Assembly (NCBI RefSeq): GCF_001806325.1
Contig: NZ_CP017580.1
Span: 930,001-994,000 of the forward strand
Source of the DNA: Curtobacterium sp. BH-2-1-1
Lineage (GTDB): Bacteria; Actinomycetota; Actinomycetes; Actinomycetales; Microbacteriaceae
DNA: 64,000 bases
Reading direction: 5' to 3'
Below, piece after piece: positions 1 through 7,767 of this stretch (within the stretch, counting starts at the first letter, position 1; every line of letters starts with the position of its first letter). The notes below the pieces were generated by a model that did no database searches, was not told the DNA's origin, and saw nothing but the letters and a program-made list of their open reading frames with translations. Position numbers and translations under genes: made by a program.

Positions 1-722
1 CCGACGGCGAGGCGACCTTCCGCGCGCTCGGCGAGGTGGCGGCGCGACACGGACTCCGCCGGCGGACCCAGGCCAACGAACAGGTCGACACCGCGATCGC
101 GCTCGAGCGCTACGGCCGTCGTCCGCTCGACCTGCTCGAGGAGTGGGGGTGGCTCGCGCCGGACGTCACCATCGCGCACCTCTGCGACGTCACCGACGAC
201 GAGATCGCCCGGCTCGCGGCAGCGGGCGTCACCGCCACGCACGCACCCGGGTGCGACGTGCCGATGGGCTGGGGCATCGCTCCCGTCGCACGGCTCGCCG
301 CGGTCGGGGTCCCGGTCGGCCTCGGCACGAGCGGCGGCGGCAGCAACGACGCCGGACACCTGCTCGCGGACGCCCGGCTCGCCATGCAGGTGTCGGCGCT
401 CGTCGGGCCGCAGCTGCCGGCGCGGCAGCTGCTCGGCGCGGCGACCGAGGGTTCCGCGGCGGGGCTCGGGCGCCCCGAACTCGGGCACCTCGGCGCCGGG
501 AGCGCGGGCGACCTGTGCGTGTGGGACGTCTCCGGGGTGGCGGACGCGGGAGTCGCCGACCCCGTCGCGGGACTCCTCTGGGCCGCCCCCGGGCGGCGGC
601 CCCGACACGTCGTCGTGGGCGGGCGCGTGGTGGTCCGCGACGGGGAGCTCGTCGCGGCGGACGAGCGGGAGATCGCGGCGCGGCTCGCCGAACGACTGGC
701 CCGGACACCCGCCGACGCCTGA
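1..722 (+). CDS. Amidohydrolase, 8-oxoguanine deaminase/hydroxyatrazine hydrolase-like, 5' truncated by window
   Basis: The reading frame is open from base 3, so the true start lies before the window; the last ~240 residues are visible. The segment from AHLCDV through SNDAGHLL follows the pattern of the AtzB/8-oxoguanine deaminase branch of the amidohydrolase superfamily, and a composite-domain tail (GDLCVWD, VVVGGRVVV) closes it. In that family the core motif is GVDGSASND; here it reads GTSGGGSND, so the metal-ligand Asp is replaced by Ser, and HCPSSN is HAPGCD. The neighbouring xanthine dehydrogenase and uricase genes suggest a purine substrate. Deaminase activity is doubtful; another hydrolase reaction or a degenerate paralogue is possible. 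Confidence 0.75.
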   Translation, partial: DGEATFRALGEVAARHGLRRRTQANEQVDTAIALERYGRRPLDLLEEWGWLAPDVTIAHLCDVTDDEIARLAAAGVTATHAPGCDVPMGWGIAPVARLAAVGVPVGLGTSGGGSNDAGHLLADARLAMQVSALVGPQLPARQLLGAATEGSAAGLGRPELGHLGAGSAGDLCVWDVSGVADAGVADPVAGLLWAAPGRRPRHVVVGGRVVVRDGELVAADEREIAARLAERLARTPADA

Positions 723-742
723 CCCGATCGTGCGCCGCCGGC

Positions 743-1735
743 TCAGCTCGCGGACACCGCCCGGCGGTGGATGGGACCGGCACCGTCGACGAGCGCACCG
801 CCGCCGGCACCCGTCCGGACCGCGATCACCTCGGCCATGATCGCGACCGCCATCTCGGCCGGCGTCGTCGCACCGATGTCGAGCCCGATCGGGGACCGCA
901 GCCGGTCGGTGTCCGGCGTCCCCAGCGCGCGCAGCTCCGCCATCCGGCGTGCGTTCGTCGTGCGGGAGCCCATCGCCCCGACGTACCCGGCACCCCGTCG
1001 GAGCGCCGAGTCGACCACGGCGGCGTCGAACCGGTCGTCGTGCGAGAGCACCACGACGGCGGTGGTCGCGTCCACCGGCAACGCCTCGACCACACGCGTC
1101 GGCCAGCCCACGATGCGTTCGTCGGCGGCCGGGAAGCGCTCGTCGGTCAGGAACACCGGCCGCGGGTCGACGACCGTCACGGCGTAGCCGAGCACCGCCG
1201 CCGTGTTCGTCAGGGCCACGGCGAACTCCACCGCGCCCACCACGATGCACCGCGGCCGGACGTCGGCGCGCTCCACGAAGAGCCGGCCGCCACAGCTGTC
1301 GGGGACGTGCACGACCGCGCCGAGCGTCGACGGGTCGAGCGAGAGGCCGAGCGACGTCGGCACCCCGGACGCCGCGCGCCGGAGCGCGTCCACGACGTCG
1401 GCGTCGTCGGGACGGACGCGACGGACCAGGACCTCGACGCGACCGCCGCAGCGGAGCGCCGGTGCCCACATCGCGTCGACGTCGTCCGGGTCGTCGTCGA
1501 ACCCGAAGCGTTCGAGCACCGCCTCGCCGGTCTCGAGGACCTGCTCCGCCGTGTCGAACAGCGCCCCCTCGACGCACCCGCCGGAGATGGTGCCGACGAC
1601 CTGGCCGCCGGGCAGGACGGCCATCGACGAGCCGACGCCGGTCGGCGCGCTGCCCGTCATCGCGACGGCCGTCGCGACGACCACGGGGTCCCCCGCATCG
1701 AGGGCGGCCAGGAGGCGCGGTGCCAGTTCGAACAT
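743..1735 (-). CDS. XdhC/CoxI family molybdenum hydroxylase maturation factor
   Basis: 330 residues. The N-terminal XdhC_CoxI domain carries TGSAPTGVGSSMAV and GTISGGCVEG; the C-terminal Rossmann-like XdhC domain begins near residue 170 (RCIVVGAVEFAVAL) and holds VLSHDDRFD and GYVGAMGSRTT. In known systems XdhC (PucA in Bacillus) binds the molybdenum cofactor, promotes its sulfuration and inserts it into the dehydrogenase. The ATG overlaps the stop of the upstream dehydrogenase gene by one base (TGATG), indicating translational coupling; a GTG one codon earlier is the alternative start. Last gene of the three-gene minus-strand operon. Confident family assignment. Confidence 0.9.
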   Translation of the reverse strand: MFELAPRLLAALDAGDPVVVATAVAMTGSAPTGVGSSMAVLPGGQVVGTISGGCVEGALFDTAEQVLETGEAVLERFGFDDDPDDVDAMWAPALRCGGRVEVLVRRVRPDDADVVDALRRAASGVPTSLGLSLDPSTLGAVVHVPDSCGGRLFVERADVRPRCIVVGAVEFAVALTNTAAVLGYAVTVVDPRPVFLTDERFPAADERIVGWPTRVVEALPVDATTAVVVLSHDDRFDAAVVDSALRRGAGYVGAMGSRTTNARRMAELRALGTPDTDRLRSPIGLDIGATTPAEMAVAIMAEVIAVRTGAGGGALVDGAGPIHRRAVSAS

Positions 1736-4512
1736 CACGCACCTCCGGCGTCGGTCGCGTCCTGGAGCATCGCCCAGACCCGGTCGCGCGTCATCGGCAA
1801 CCGGTGGGGGCGCACGCCGACGGCATCGCGCACCGCGTTCGCGACGGCCGGCGCGACCGGGTTGTACGGCGCCTCGCTCATCGACTTCGCGCCGAGGGGG
1901 CCGAGCGGGTCGTGCGTGTCGGCGAAGCGCACCTCGGTGCGGGGCACGTCGGAGATCTTCGGCACCCGGTACGACCGGAACGCGTCGGTCGTCACCCGAC
2001 CGGTCTCGTCCAGCACGACCTCCTCGTAGAGCGCCGAGCCGATCGCCTGCGCGGCGCCGCCCTCCACCTGGCCGCGGAGCTGTTCCGGGTTCAGGACGGT
2101 GCCGGCGTCCACCGCCTGCACGCTGTGCAGCACGCGGACCTCACCCGTCGGCCGGTGCACCGCCACCCGGGCGCCGTGCACGGTGAACGCGAGCGACCGT
2201 GGCGTGCCGTCGTGGCTGCCGTGCGCGACGAGCGGGCCGTCGGCGAGCATCTCGGCGTGCCCGACGAGCTCCTCCCCGATGCGGACGCCGTCCGGCCCGA
2301 TCGAGACCGCCGGCCCGAGCGGACCCGACGCGGTCCGGGGTGTCCGGGCGGCGACGATCCCGAGGGCGCGCGCGGTCATGTCCTCCCGCAGTGCCTGCGC
2401 CGCGGCGTACAGCGCCTTGCCGGCGACGACGACCCCAGCGGACCCGAACGCCCCGGTGTCGTGCCGGGCCGCGTCGGTGTCCGACTGGTGCACGTCGACC
2501 CGGTCCGTGGTGGTGCCGAGGGCGGTGGCGACGAGCTGCGTGTGCACCGTGGTGGTCCCGTTGCCGAACTCGGCCGTGCCGACGCCGATGCGGTACCGGC
2601 CCTCGGCCGTGGCCTCGACCGACACGTGCGCGTGGTGCCCGCGCGGCGGCATCGTCGCGATCGCCGCGAGGGCGACCCCGGTGCCGAACGCCCAGTCGCC
2701 GGAGTCGTCCAGCGGCGGCCCGTCCATCCGGGGGACCTCGGGCACCGGCGCGCGGAGGGCGTCCTCCACCAGGTCGATGCACTGGTCGAGTCCGTAGCTG
2801 CCCTCCCAGCGCAGGTCGTCCTGCTCGTCCGGGTCCGTGACCACGAGGGGGTCTCCGGGGACCACGACGTTCCGCCGCCGCAGGTCGAGCGGGTCGATGC
2901 CGAGCTCCCGGGCGAGCTCGTCCATGGCGGACTCGATCGCGAACACGACCTGGCCGAGCCCGTACCCGCGGAACGCCCCGGACGGCAGGTTGTTCGTGTA
3001 CACGGACTCCGCGTCCACACGCTTCGACGGGCACCGGTAGACGGCGACGGACTCGCTGACGGAGTGGAACATGACACCGATCCCGTGGTTGCCGTACGCG
3101 CCGGTGTCCATGGTCTGGTCGACGTGCAGTGCCGTCAGGTGCCCCTCGGCGTCGGCACCGAGCCGGACCCGCACGCGCATCGGGTGCCGGGTCGGGGCGA
3201 TCGTGAACTCGTCACGCCGACTGAACTCGTACTGCACCGCGCGACCGGTCCGCAGCACCGCGAGGGTGACCAGGTCCTCGGTCAGCAACTCCTGCTTCCC
3301 GCCGAACCCACCGCCGACGCGCTTCGCGATGACACGGACTCGGCTCGGGTCGAGGCCGAACACGTGCGCGATCTCGTCCCGCGCCAGGAACGGGACCTGC
3401 GTCGCGGTTCGGAGCACGAGCCGCCCGTCCCGGTCGACGGACCCGCGGGTCGCGTGGGTCTCGAGCGCGGCGTGCGAGACGCGGCCGGTCGTCCAGGTGC
3501 CCTCGACGGTGGCCGCGGCCGTCGCCAGGGCTCCGTCGACGTCGCCCGTCTCACCGTGCAGGGCGGCGACCACGTTGCGGCCCGGCTCGGCGATCCGGTG
3601 CTCCTCGGTCGTCTTGTCGGCGTGCAGGAGCGGAGCACCGGCGGCGCGGGCCGCGTCCGGGTCGTGCACGCTCGGCAGCACCTCGTAGCGCACCCGCACG
3701 AGGGCGCAGGCCTGCTCGGCGATCCGGACGCTGTCCGCGACCACAGCGGCCACGCGCTGCCCACGGAACCGGAGCACCCGGTCGAGCACCCGGGTGTCGT
3801 CCGGGTCGTCCAGGCGGGACTCGTGCCGACCGGTGGAGAACAGCACGCCGGGGTCGTCGTGGTGCGTGAGGACGGCGTGCACGCCCGGGAGGGCTTCGGC
3901 CTCCGCCGTGTCGATCGACACGATGCGGGCGTGCGGGTGCGGGCTGCCGAGGACCGCGAGGTGCAACAGACCCTCGGTCCGCCGCACGTCGAGCGTGTAC
4001 TCCTCGCGTCCGGTCACGATCGCCATCGCGGCCGGGGCGGCGACCGACGTGCCGATCGCCTGGCCGGCCGCCGCGCACGCCGTGTTCGCGACCCCGTCCA
4101 GGGCGTCCTCGATCGCCCGGTACCCGGTGCACCGGCAGAGGTTGCCCTTCAAGGCGCGGTGCCGGTCGGCCAGGGCGTCCTCGTCGAGCGTGGACGCCGT
4201 GACGACGTACCCGGCGGTGCAGAAGCCGCACTGGAAGCCCGGGGCCTCGGCGAACGCGCGCTGCACGGGGTGCGGGTCCTCCGGCGTGCCGAGCCCCGCA
4301 GCCGTGGTGACGGCACGACCCGCCAACCGGTGCGCCGGCGTGATGCAGGAGTGGACCGGCACACCGTCGACGAGCACCGAGCACGCACCGCAGTCGCCCG
4401 CGTCGCAGCCCTTCTTGACGGACGTCACCCCGTGCTCGCGGAGCAGGGTGCGGAGGACCTGACCGGGCTGCGGTTCGGCGTCCACCGTCGCGCCGTCGAC
4501 CTCGAACCTCAT
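1735..4512 (-). CDS. Fused [2Fe-2S]/molybdopterin xanthine dehydrogenase-type subunit
   Basis: 925 residues joining two normally separate subunits. Residues 1-135 are a CoxS/PucE-like domain with Cys36, 41, 44, 56 and Cys95, 98, 126, 128 for two [2Fe-2S] clusters. The rest is the molybdopterin domain, with [18 protein letters not shown] and the active-site motif GAKSMSEAP, whose Glu (about 880) is the expected catalytic base. E. coli XdhD has the same fused layout. ATG at 4512 overlaps the FAD-subunit stop (ATGA); an upstream in-frame extension is arginine-rich shadow sequence. FAD subunit, XdhC, MocA-like and uricase neighbours point to hypoxanthine/xanthine oxidation, but the substrate is inferred. 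Confidence 0.9.
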   Translation of the reverse strand: MRFEVDGATVDAEPQPGQVLRTLLREHGVTSVKKGCDAGDCGACSVLVDGVPVHSCITPAHRLAGRAVTTAAGLGTPEDPHPVQRAFAEAPGFQCGFCTAGYVVTASTLDEDALADRHRALKGNLCRCTGYRAIEDALDGVANTACAAAGQAIGTSVAAPAAMAIVTGREEYTLDVRRTEGLLHLAVLGSPHPHARIVSIDTAEAEALPGVHAVLTHHDDPGVLFSTGRHESRLDDPDDTRVLDRVLRFRGQRVAAVVADSVRIAEQACALVRVRYEVLPSVHDPDAARAAGAPLLHADKTTEEHRIAEPGRNVVAALHGETGDVDGALATAAATVEGTWTTGRVSHAALETHATRGSVDRDGRLVLRTATQVPFLARDEIAHVFGLDPSRVRVIAKRVGGGFGGKQELLTEDLVTLAVLRTGRAVQYEFSRRDEFTIAPTRHPMRVRVRLGADAEGHLTALHVDQTMDTGAYGNHGIGVMFHSVSESVAVYRCPSKRVDAESVYTNNLPSGAFRGYGLGQVVFAIESAMDELARELGIDPLDLRRRNVVVPGDPLVVTDPDEQDDLRWEGSYGLDQCIDLVEDALRAPVPEVPRMDGPPLDDSGDWAFGTGVALAAIATMPPRGHHAHVSVEATAEGRYRIGVGTAEFGNGTTTVHTQLVATALGTTTDRVDVHQSDTDAARHDTGAFGSAGVVVAGKALYAAAQALREDMTARALGIVAARTPRTASGPLGPAVSIGPDGVRIGEELVGHAEMLADGPLVAHGSHDGTPRSLAFTVHGARVAVHRPTGEVRVLHSVQAVDAGTVLNPEQLRGQVEGGAAQAIGSALYEEVVLDETGRVTTDAFRSYRVPKISDVPRTEVRFADTHDPLGPLGAKSMSEAPYNPVAPAVANAVRDAVGVRPHRLPMTRDRVWAMLQDATDAGGA

Positions 4513-5327
4513 GCCGCACCGCCCGTCGTCCCGAGCGCCTCGGCGACGAGCTCCGCCGCGAACCGCCGGCTCACCGCGCGCCGCCAGTCCGGGGATCCGT
4601 GCGGGTCGTCGTACCAGGCGTCGTGTGCCTCCAGTCGTGCGTCGACCTCCGCAGCGGTCGGGACTCCGGGGTGACGGAGCACGAGCGGCCGCGGGGTCGC
4701 CCCGGTCACGACGAGGACGAAGCCCGACGCCGACCACCGCGCCGTGACGAGCGCGCCGGTCCGGCCGTGCGGGCTGAGGGACACCCGGCGGAACCCGGTG
4801 CGCGCCACGAGGGCCGAACGTGGCACGTCGAACGCCCGGATGACCTCACCCGGCGCGAGGTCGGTCGTCCGCGGCCCGGTGACCAGGTCCGCCACCGGGA
4901 CCCGGCGCTCCCCGCCGTCCGGCGTCCAGACCTCCGCGACCGCGTCGAGCGTCACCAGCAGCGCGGTGATCGCCCCCGCAGGCAGGGCGACCGCGACGTT
5001 GCCGCCGACCGTCGCCTGGTTCCACACCTTGAACGACGCCAGCAACGCGTTGGCGCACCGGTCGACGAGCGGCCAGGCACGCCAGTCGTCCTCGGGCGCC
5101 ACGCGCAGCAGCGACGCGATCGTGCACGTCGCGGCGATCCGGAGCCCTCCGGCGCTGCGCTCGGTGTCGCGCCACCCCAGTGCCGTGAGGTCGACGAGCC
5201 CGGTCAGGCCCGACTGCTCCTCCGAGTACAGCCAGGTGCCACCGGCGAGGGGATGCTCACCGGGACCGAAGGAGAGGTCGTCGCGGTGCGACGGTGTCCG
5301 CACGGTGCGGACGGAGACGAGGTCCAT
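4509..5327 (-). CDS. FAD-binding subunit of the molybdenum hydroxylase
   Basis: 272 residues of the CoxM/PucC family, which passes electrons from the iron-sulfur clusters through FAD. The FAD-domain signature is seen as AGGTWLY (near residue 30) and [16 protein letters not shown] (near 105), and the C-terminal third corresponds to the CO-dehydrogenase flavoprotein C domain. It is the first gene of the operon reading toward XdhC and shares an ATGA overlap with the fused large subunit. The divergent uricase promoter region lies upstream. No strong Shine-Dalgarno is seen before its ATG. Confidence 0.88.
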   Translation of the reverse strand: MDLVSVRTVRTPSHRDDLSFGPGEHPLAGGTWLYSEEQSGLTGLVDLTALGWRDTERSAGGLRIAATCTIASLLRVAPEDDWRAWPLVDRCANALLASFKVWNQATVGGNVAVALPAGAITALLVTLDAVAEVWTPDGGERRVPVADLVTGPRTTDLAPGEVIRAFDVPRSALVARTGFRRVSLSPHGRTGALVTARWSASGFVLVVTGATPRPLVLRHPGVPTAAEVDARLEAHDAWYDDPHGSPDWRRAVSRRFAAELVAEALGTTGGAA

Positions 5328-5486
5328 TGCAGGGTCCGATCGGGATGGTGGGACGGGTGTCGGTGGCGCCGTCGGACCGTCGTCCGTGCGCGATCATCCC
5401 GCGGTTCCACGCCGAGGACCGCCGGGGTGCGGATGTGTGCGCCACGGGGCCCTCCTCGATCGGGTGCGTCGTGGCGGCAACGCTAT

Positions 5487-5593
5487 GGAACGGGTGTTTC
5501 CGTGTGGTTACGGGCGTTCGACGGCTGCGTCACGACCGGGCCGTGGCCGCTGACGGAGCTCGTGACCTGTTCGACCCACCGCCGAAACACTCG
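5487..5593. promoter_or_regulatory. Inverted motif pair between the dehydrogenase operon and uricase
   Basis: In the 284-bp divergent intergenic region, CGGGTGTTTC at 5491-5500 and GAAACACTCG at 5584-5593 are inverted copies with one mismatch. The first is part of an imperfect dyad GGAAC-N4-GTTTCC at 5487-5501. Such a pair between divergent purine genes could be an operator for a purine-responsive repressor or activator not encoded in this window. This rests on pattern only. Confidence 0.3.
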
Positions 5594-5611
5594 GGTGTCA
5601 TCGTCGCCTCC

Positions 5612-6556
5612 ATGGAGATCACCGACGTCCAGCCAGTCCCCACCACCACGACCGTCCACCTCGGTGCGAACCAGTACGGCAAGGCCGAGGTCCGGCTCGT
5701 CCGGGTGACGCGCGACACCGACCGGCACGAGATCGAGGACCTGACCGTCACGACCCAGTTGCGCGGCGCGGCGCTCGCCGACTCGTACACCGAGGGTGAC
5801 AACGCCAAGGTCGTCGCCACGGACACGCAGAAGAACACGATCTACGCCTTCGCGAGGGAGCACGGGGTGGGCACGCCGGAGGAGTTCCTCCTGCGCCTCG
5901 GCCGGCACTTCAGCACCGCCTTCGACTGGTACGACGGCTCCACCCTGTCCGCCGAGCAGCACACGTGGGAGCGGATCGTCGTCGACGGCCGTGAGCACGA
6001 CCACTCGTTCGTCCGGGCCGGCCGTGGGACCCGCACGGCCGTGGTGCAGGTCGACGGCGACGAGGTGCACGTGCTCGCCGGGGTCACCGACCTGACGGTC
6101 CTGAAGTCGACGGGCAGCGAGTTCCACGGGTTCCCGCGTGACGGGTACACGACGCTCGCGGAGACCGACGACCGGATCCTCGCGACCTCGGTGACGGCCC
6201 GCTGGCGCTACACGCCCGAGGCGGTGGCGGCGGGCATCGACTACGACGCCGTGTACGCGGGCGTCCTCGACCGGATGCTCGCGACCTTCGCCGAGCTGCA
6301 CTCGCTGGCGCTGCAGCAGACCCTGTTCGCGATGGGCCGCTCGGCGATCGAGACGTTCCCGGAGATCGCCGAGGTGCGCTTCTCGATGCCGAACAAGCAC
6401 CACTTCCTGGTCGACCTCGCCCCGTTCGGCCTGGACAACCCCGGCGAGGTGTTCTTCGCCGCCGACCGGCCCTACGGCCTCATCTCCGGCACCGTCGTGC
6501 GCGACGGCGTCGCCGAGGCGCCAGCCGCGTGGACGTCGGTGCCGGCGTTCGTGTGA
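5612..6556 (+). CDS. pucL: Uricase (factor-independent urate hydroxylase)
   Basis: 314 residues, the usual uricase length. It oxidises urate with O2 to 5-hydroxyisourate and H2O2 without cofactor. Two tandem T-fold halves are visible with the catalytic Lys24 (NQYGKAEV), Thr70 in TDTQKNTIYA, and the C-terminal NKHHFLVDL motif holding the catalytic His/Asn. The ATG at 5612 begins the family's N-terminus; upstream in-frame sequence does not fit. The stop overlaps the GTG of the next gene (GTGA). Transcribed divergently from the xanthine dehydrogenase operon whose product it would consume. No hydroxyisourate hydrolase or OHCU decarboxylase is in view. Confidence 0.95.
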   Translation: MEITDVQPVPTTTTVHLGANQYGKAEVRLVRVTRDTDRHEIEDLTVTTQLRGAALADSYTEGDNAKVVATDTQKNTIYAFAREHGVGTPEEFLLRLGRHFSTAFDWYDGSTLSAEQHTWERIVVDGREHDHSFVRAGRGTRTAVVQVDGDEVHVLAGVTDLTVLKSTGSEFHGFPRDGYTTLAETDDRILATSVTARWRYTPEAVAAGIDYDAVYAGVLDRMLATFAELHSLALQQTLFAMGRSAIETFPEIAEVRFSMPNKHHFLVDLAPFGLDNPGEVFFAADRPYGLISGTVVRDGVAEAPAAWTSVPAFV

Positions 6557-7122
6557 CCGACGTGGTGGGCGTGCTGCTCGCCGCCGGTGCGGGGACGCGG
6601 ATGGGGCGGCCGAAGGCGCTGGTCGCCGAGCCGGACGGCACTCCGTGGCTGCACCTCGGCGTCGACGCGCTCCTGGTAGGGGGCTGCGACCGGGTCGTCG
6701 TCGTCCTCGGCGCCGCCGCCGCCCGGGCGGGGGCCCTCGTGCCCGCCGTGGACGAGGTCACCGTCGTCGTCGCGGACGACTGGGCGGCGGGTCCGGGGGC
6801 GTCGCTCGCCGTCGGGCTCGCGGCCGTCACCGGTCCGGCGACGGCGTGCGTCTCCCTCGTCGACCTGCCAGGCCTCCCCGCGTCGGCCGTCCGGCGGGTG
6901 ATCGGCGACGGTGACCACCCGACGGCGCTCCGCCGCGCGGTCCACCACGGCGTGCCGGGACACCCGGTGGTCGTCGGCTCGGAGCACCGCGCCGCGCTGG
7001 TCGCCGCGCTGTCCCGCGACCCCGCGCACGGCGCCGGGCCGTGGCTCGCGTCGTCGGGCGCGGAACCCGTCGAGTGCGGCGACCTGTGGGACGGTCACGA
7101 CCAGGACCACCCCCGCTGCTAG
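6553..7122 (+). CDS. MobA/MocA-like molybdenum cofactor nucleotidyltransferase
   Basis: 189 residues with the GT-A type nucleotide-binding motif LLAAGAGTRMGRPKAL (residues 8-22) and SLVDLPGLP in the middle. The family transfers CMP (or GMP) to molybdopterin; PucB of Bacillus and MocA of E. coli serve xanthine dehydrogenases, which fits the adjacent enzyme. The GTG start at 6553 lies inside the uricase stop (GTGA), so the two are translationally coupled. CTP versus GTP specificity cannot be read with certainty. Confidence 0.85.
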   Translation: MTDVVGVLLAAGAGTRMGRPKALVAEPDGTPWLHLGVDALLVGGCDRVVVVLGAAAARAGALVPAVDEVTVVVADDWAAGPGASLAVGLAAVTGPATACVSLVDLPGLPASAVRRVIGDGDHPTALRRAVHHGVPGHPVVVGSEHRAALVAALSRDPAHGAGPWLASSGAEPVECGDLWDGHDQDHPRC

Positions 7123-7128
7123 CGGGGG
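7110..7128 (+). terminator. Hairpin at the end of the uricase/MocA-like operon
   Basis: CCCCCGCT-GCT-AGCGGGGG: a perfect 8-bp stem with a 3-nt loop that overlaps the TAG stop codon of the MocA-like gene. No U-tract follows, as is common in high-GC actinobacteria. Confidence 0.6.
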
Positions 7129-7148
7129 TCGCGGTCACCCGTCGCGTC

Positions 7149-7670
7149 TCACTGGACCGACCGCTCACGGCGGTCGAGTTCGGTCAGCATCGCGTCGGTC
7201 CGGCGGACCGCTCGAGGGGCAACGATCAGGGAGGCGACCAGCATGACGAGGAAGAGGCCGACGAAGATCCAGTAGAGCGGTTGTCCGGACGCTGCGACCC
7301 AGACGGAGAGGCCGGTCATCGGAACGTACACCAGCGGGGCCGCCCATCGCAGCGGGTGGTACTGGTTCCGGTGCTGCTGCACCGCACGTCGCCATCCATC
7401 GACGTCGACGTCGGGAGGGACGACCCCGCGGCGGACTGCTCGACGGAAGCCCGCGTCCTGCAGGACGGTGCCGTACCCGCGCCGCAGCCGGATGAGGAAG
7501 ATCGCCATGACGATGCCGTACGCGGCACCCGTGATGGCGGAGATCACGGCTCGCTCGACAGCGTTGAGCTCCGGCATCACGACGATCGTCACCAGGAACC
7601 ACAGGCCGCCGAACGCAACGGCGAGCGCCAGCGCAGCCAACCACCACGGCCACCGTCTCATCAACCCCAC
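7149..7670 (-). CDS. Four-helix membrane protein of unknown function
   Basis: About 173 residues with four hydrophobic segments: WWLAALALAVAFGGLWFLV, VISAITGAAYGIVMAIFLI, PLVYVPMTGLSVWVAAS and LYWIFVGLFLVMLVASLIV, with a charged loop between the second and third. GTG at 7670 has AGGTGG four bases upstream; ATG at 7661 is an alternative three codons later. It resembles small actinobacterial membrane proteins with no assigned role. It is separated from the downstream-oriented OpgC gene by a long palindromic repeat, so it is probably its own transcript. Confidence 0.7.
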   Translation of the reverse strand: MGLMRRWPWWLAALALAVAFGGLWFLVTIVVMPELNAVERAVISAITGAAYGIVMAIFLIRLRRGYGTVLQDAGFRRAVRRGVVPPDVDVDGWRRAVQQHRNQYHPLRWAAPLVYVPMTGLSVWVAASGQPLYWIFVGLFLVMLVASLIVAPRAVRRTDAMLTELDRRERSVQ

Positions 7671-7709
7671 ACGACCACCTTTCCAGACACGGGCGCACCG
7701 CGACCAGCT

Positions 7710-7757
7710 GACGGACGGGAGGCGCGGTGCGGGCCCGCACCGCGCCTCCCGTCCGTC
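7710..7757. repeat. Dispersed palindrome, perfect 48-bp copy
   Basis: Perfect inverted repeat with 24-base arms and no loop, core GGGAGGCGCGGTGCGGG and its complement. It lies eleven bases past the stop of the OpgC fusion gene, where it could end that transcript, and upstream of the four-helix membrane gene. Best copy of a family found at 14789, 16452, 18450, 22161, 36337 and 60350. Confidence 0.85.
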
Positions 7758-7767
7758 CCGCAGCGCG

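Noticed and set aside
949..4674. Very long plus-strand frame opposite the dehydrogenase operon
   Set aside because: Arg/Pro-rich antisense shadow of the real genes caused by high GC; no domain and no ribosome-binding site.
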